Source of the DNA: Alphaproteobacteria bacterium
GTDB lineage: Bacteria; Pseudomonadota; Alphaproteobacteria; Micavibrionales; Micavibrionaceae
NCBI GenBank assembly: GCA_025451095.1
Contig: JANWLB010000070.1
Span: forward strand, 1-33,354
Direction of reading: 5' to 3'
Length of the DNA: 33,354 nucleotides
The position numbers and the translations under genes are program-made. The notes under the pieces were generated by a model, which searched no databases, was not told the origin of the DNA, and worked only from the letters and a program-made list of their open reading frames with translations. Each line of letters starts with the position of its first letter. Position 1 is the first letter of the stretch. Below, one piece after another: positions 32,861 through 33,354 of this stretch.

Positions 32861-32966
32861 TATCGCTCACGGCATTTGCGATCTTTTATTCGAAAAGCAG
32901 AAAAAACTTGCCTATTTTTTAATATTATGACAAATTATGCCGCCAAGATATTATCAGGAGATGAGC

Positions 32967-33354
32967 ATGAGATTACCTTTTACTTTTCGGCAGGCGGCGA
33001 CTGCCCTGGCTTTGGGAGGTTCAGTGGCGATGGTTGCCGGAACGGCCTATGCCGTTCCCAAGATGATTCATATCCTGCAGGCCCACAGGGCATCGCTGGG
33101 GGCGGCTCTGGCGGTGGCGACGGCCAATGATACCGCTGAAGACAGCCGGGGGCTGAAGGTGGGCGAGAGCAGAGCTGACGGCACTCTGTACGCAGGCGCA
33201 GGGACGTTGCCCAATCTCCGTCCCGGAGATGACAACCAGGGCAAAAGCTTTTCGTTATATATCACACCCGTGGACACGGCAGCCGTGCCGCAGCGCCTCA
33301 ATGAGGCTTATTGTTACGGGCTCGATATCCATGGCCACAAAGACTGGCGCCCGG
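32967..33354 (+). CDS. Secreted protein, 3' end cut by the window
   Basis: Absent from the ORF track because it has no stop before the window ends. The frame from ATG 32967 stays open for 129 codons. AGGAG at 32956-32960 directly abuts an earlier ATG (32961) but is six bases from 32967, so the second ATG is preferred. A signal peptide is clear: MRLPFTFRQ, a hydrophobic run and AYA before VPK. The mature part includes HILQAHRASLGAALAVATAND and ends near YCYGLDIHGHKDWRP, which faintly recalls the DWRLP motif of DUF1566-type surface proteins. Identity stays open. Confidence 0.65.
   Translation, partial: MRLPFTFRQAATALALGGSVAMVAGTAYAVPKMIHILQAHRASLGAALAVATANDTAEDSRGLKVGESRADGTLYAGAGTLPNLRPGDDNQGKSFSLYITPVDTAAVPQRLNEAYCYGLDIHGHKDWRP

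Overview
The window reads as a stretch of alphaproteobacterial chromosome, moderately GC-rich and almost entirely core genes. Evidence for the group: LpxI (DUF1009) between lpxA and lpxB, where enterobacteria use LpxH; a MucR/Ros regulator; a phasin; a TIGR02186-type membrane protein beside a TauE/SafE exporter; a MidA/NDUFAF7 methyltransferase; and PleC/DivJ-like H-box sequence in a large PAS kinase. Genus cannot be settled; an early-branching (Rhodospirillales- or Micavibrio-like) lineage is a guess.

Layout. 1-2787: the end of a lipid A operon (lpxA partial, lpxI, lpxB, overlapping) converging on rplS. 3532-7068: a secreted protein of unknown function, then TauE/SafE exporter, TIGR02186 protein, universal stress protein and an Nfu Fe-S carrier. 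7073-8215 (minus): a polysaccharide-deacetylase-fold protein with altered metal ligands. 8320-10157: RutE-like nitroreductase, tsaB, mucR. 10177-11823 (minus): ubiK, ybjN-like, proC. 12039-15714: hldD, lgt, midA-like, pgeF. 15838-19441: prs, rplY, pth, ychF. 19685-20581: an AT-richer single gene with two T5orf172/GIY-YIG-like modules around a zinc ribbon, the best candidate for recent transfer. 20718-23521: adenosine deaminase-like gene, an unknown protein and ilvE. 23587-25631: an OmpR/EnvZ-type two-component pair; then a phasin (minus) and a PleC-like PAS histidine kinase. 29069-32587: recX, an ABC-2 permease, a lipoprotein, apaG and an OmpA-family lipoprotein. 32786-32860: tRNA-Gly(CCC). 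32967-end: the start of a secreted protein cut by the window edge.

How the genes relate. Much of the window serves the envelope: lipid A and heptose synthesis (lpxAIB, hldD), lipoprotein maturation (lgt) with two likely lipoprotein clients, a peptidoglycan-anchoring OmpA-type lipoprotein and peptidoglycan quality control (pgeF). A second theme is translation: L19, L25, Pth, YchF, TsaB and tRNA-Gly. Two histidine kinases, one response regulator and MucR supply regulation.

No CRISPR array, insertion sequence, prophage or multi-gene defence system was seen. No gene-free stretch exceeds 300 bases; the longest are about 26128-26401 (phasin promoter and AT-rich sequence) and 19442-19684 (ychF terminator and a candidate promoter). 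All functional calls come from reading sequence by eye, without database searches.
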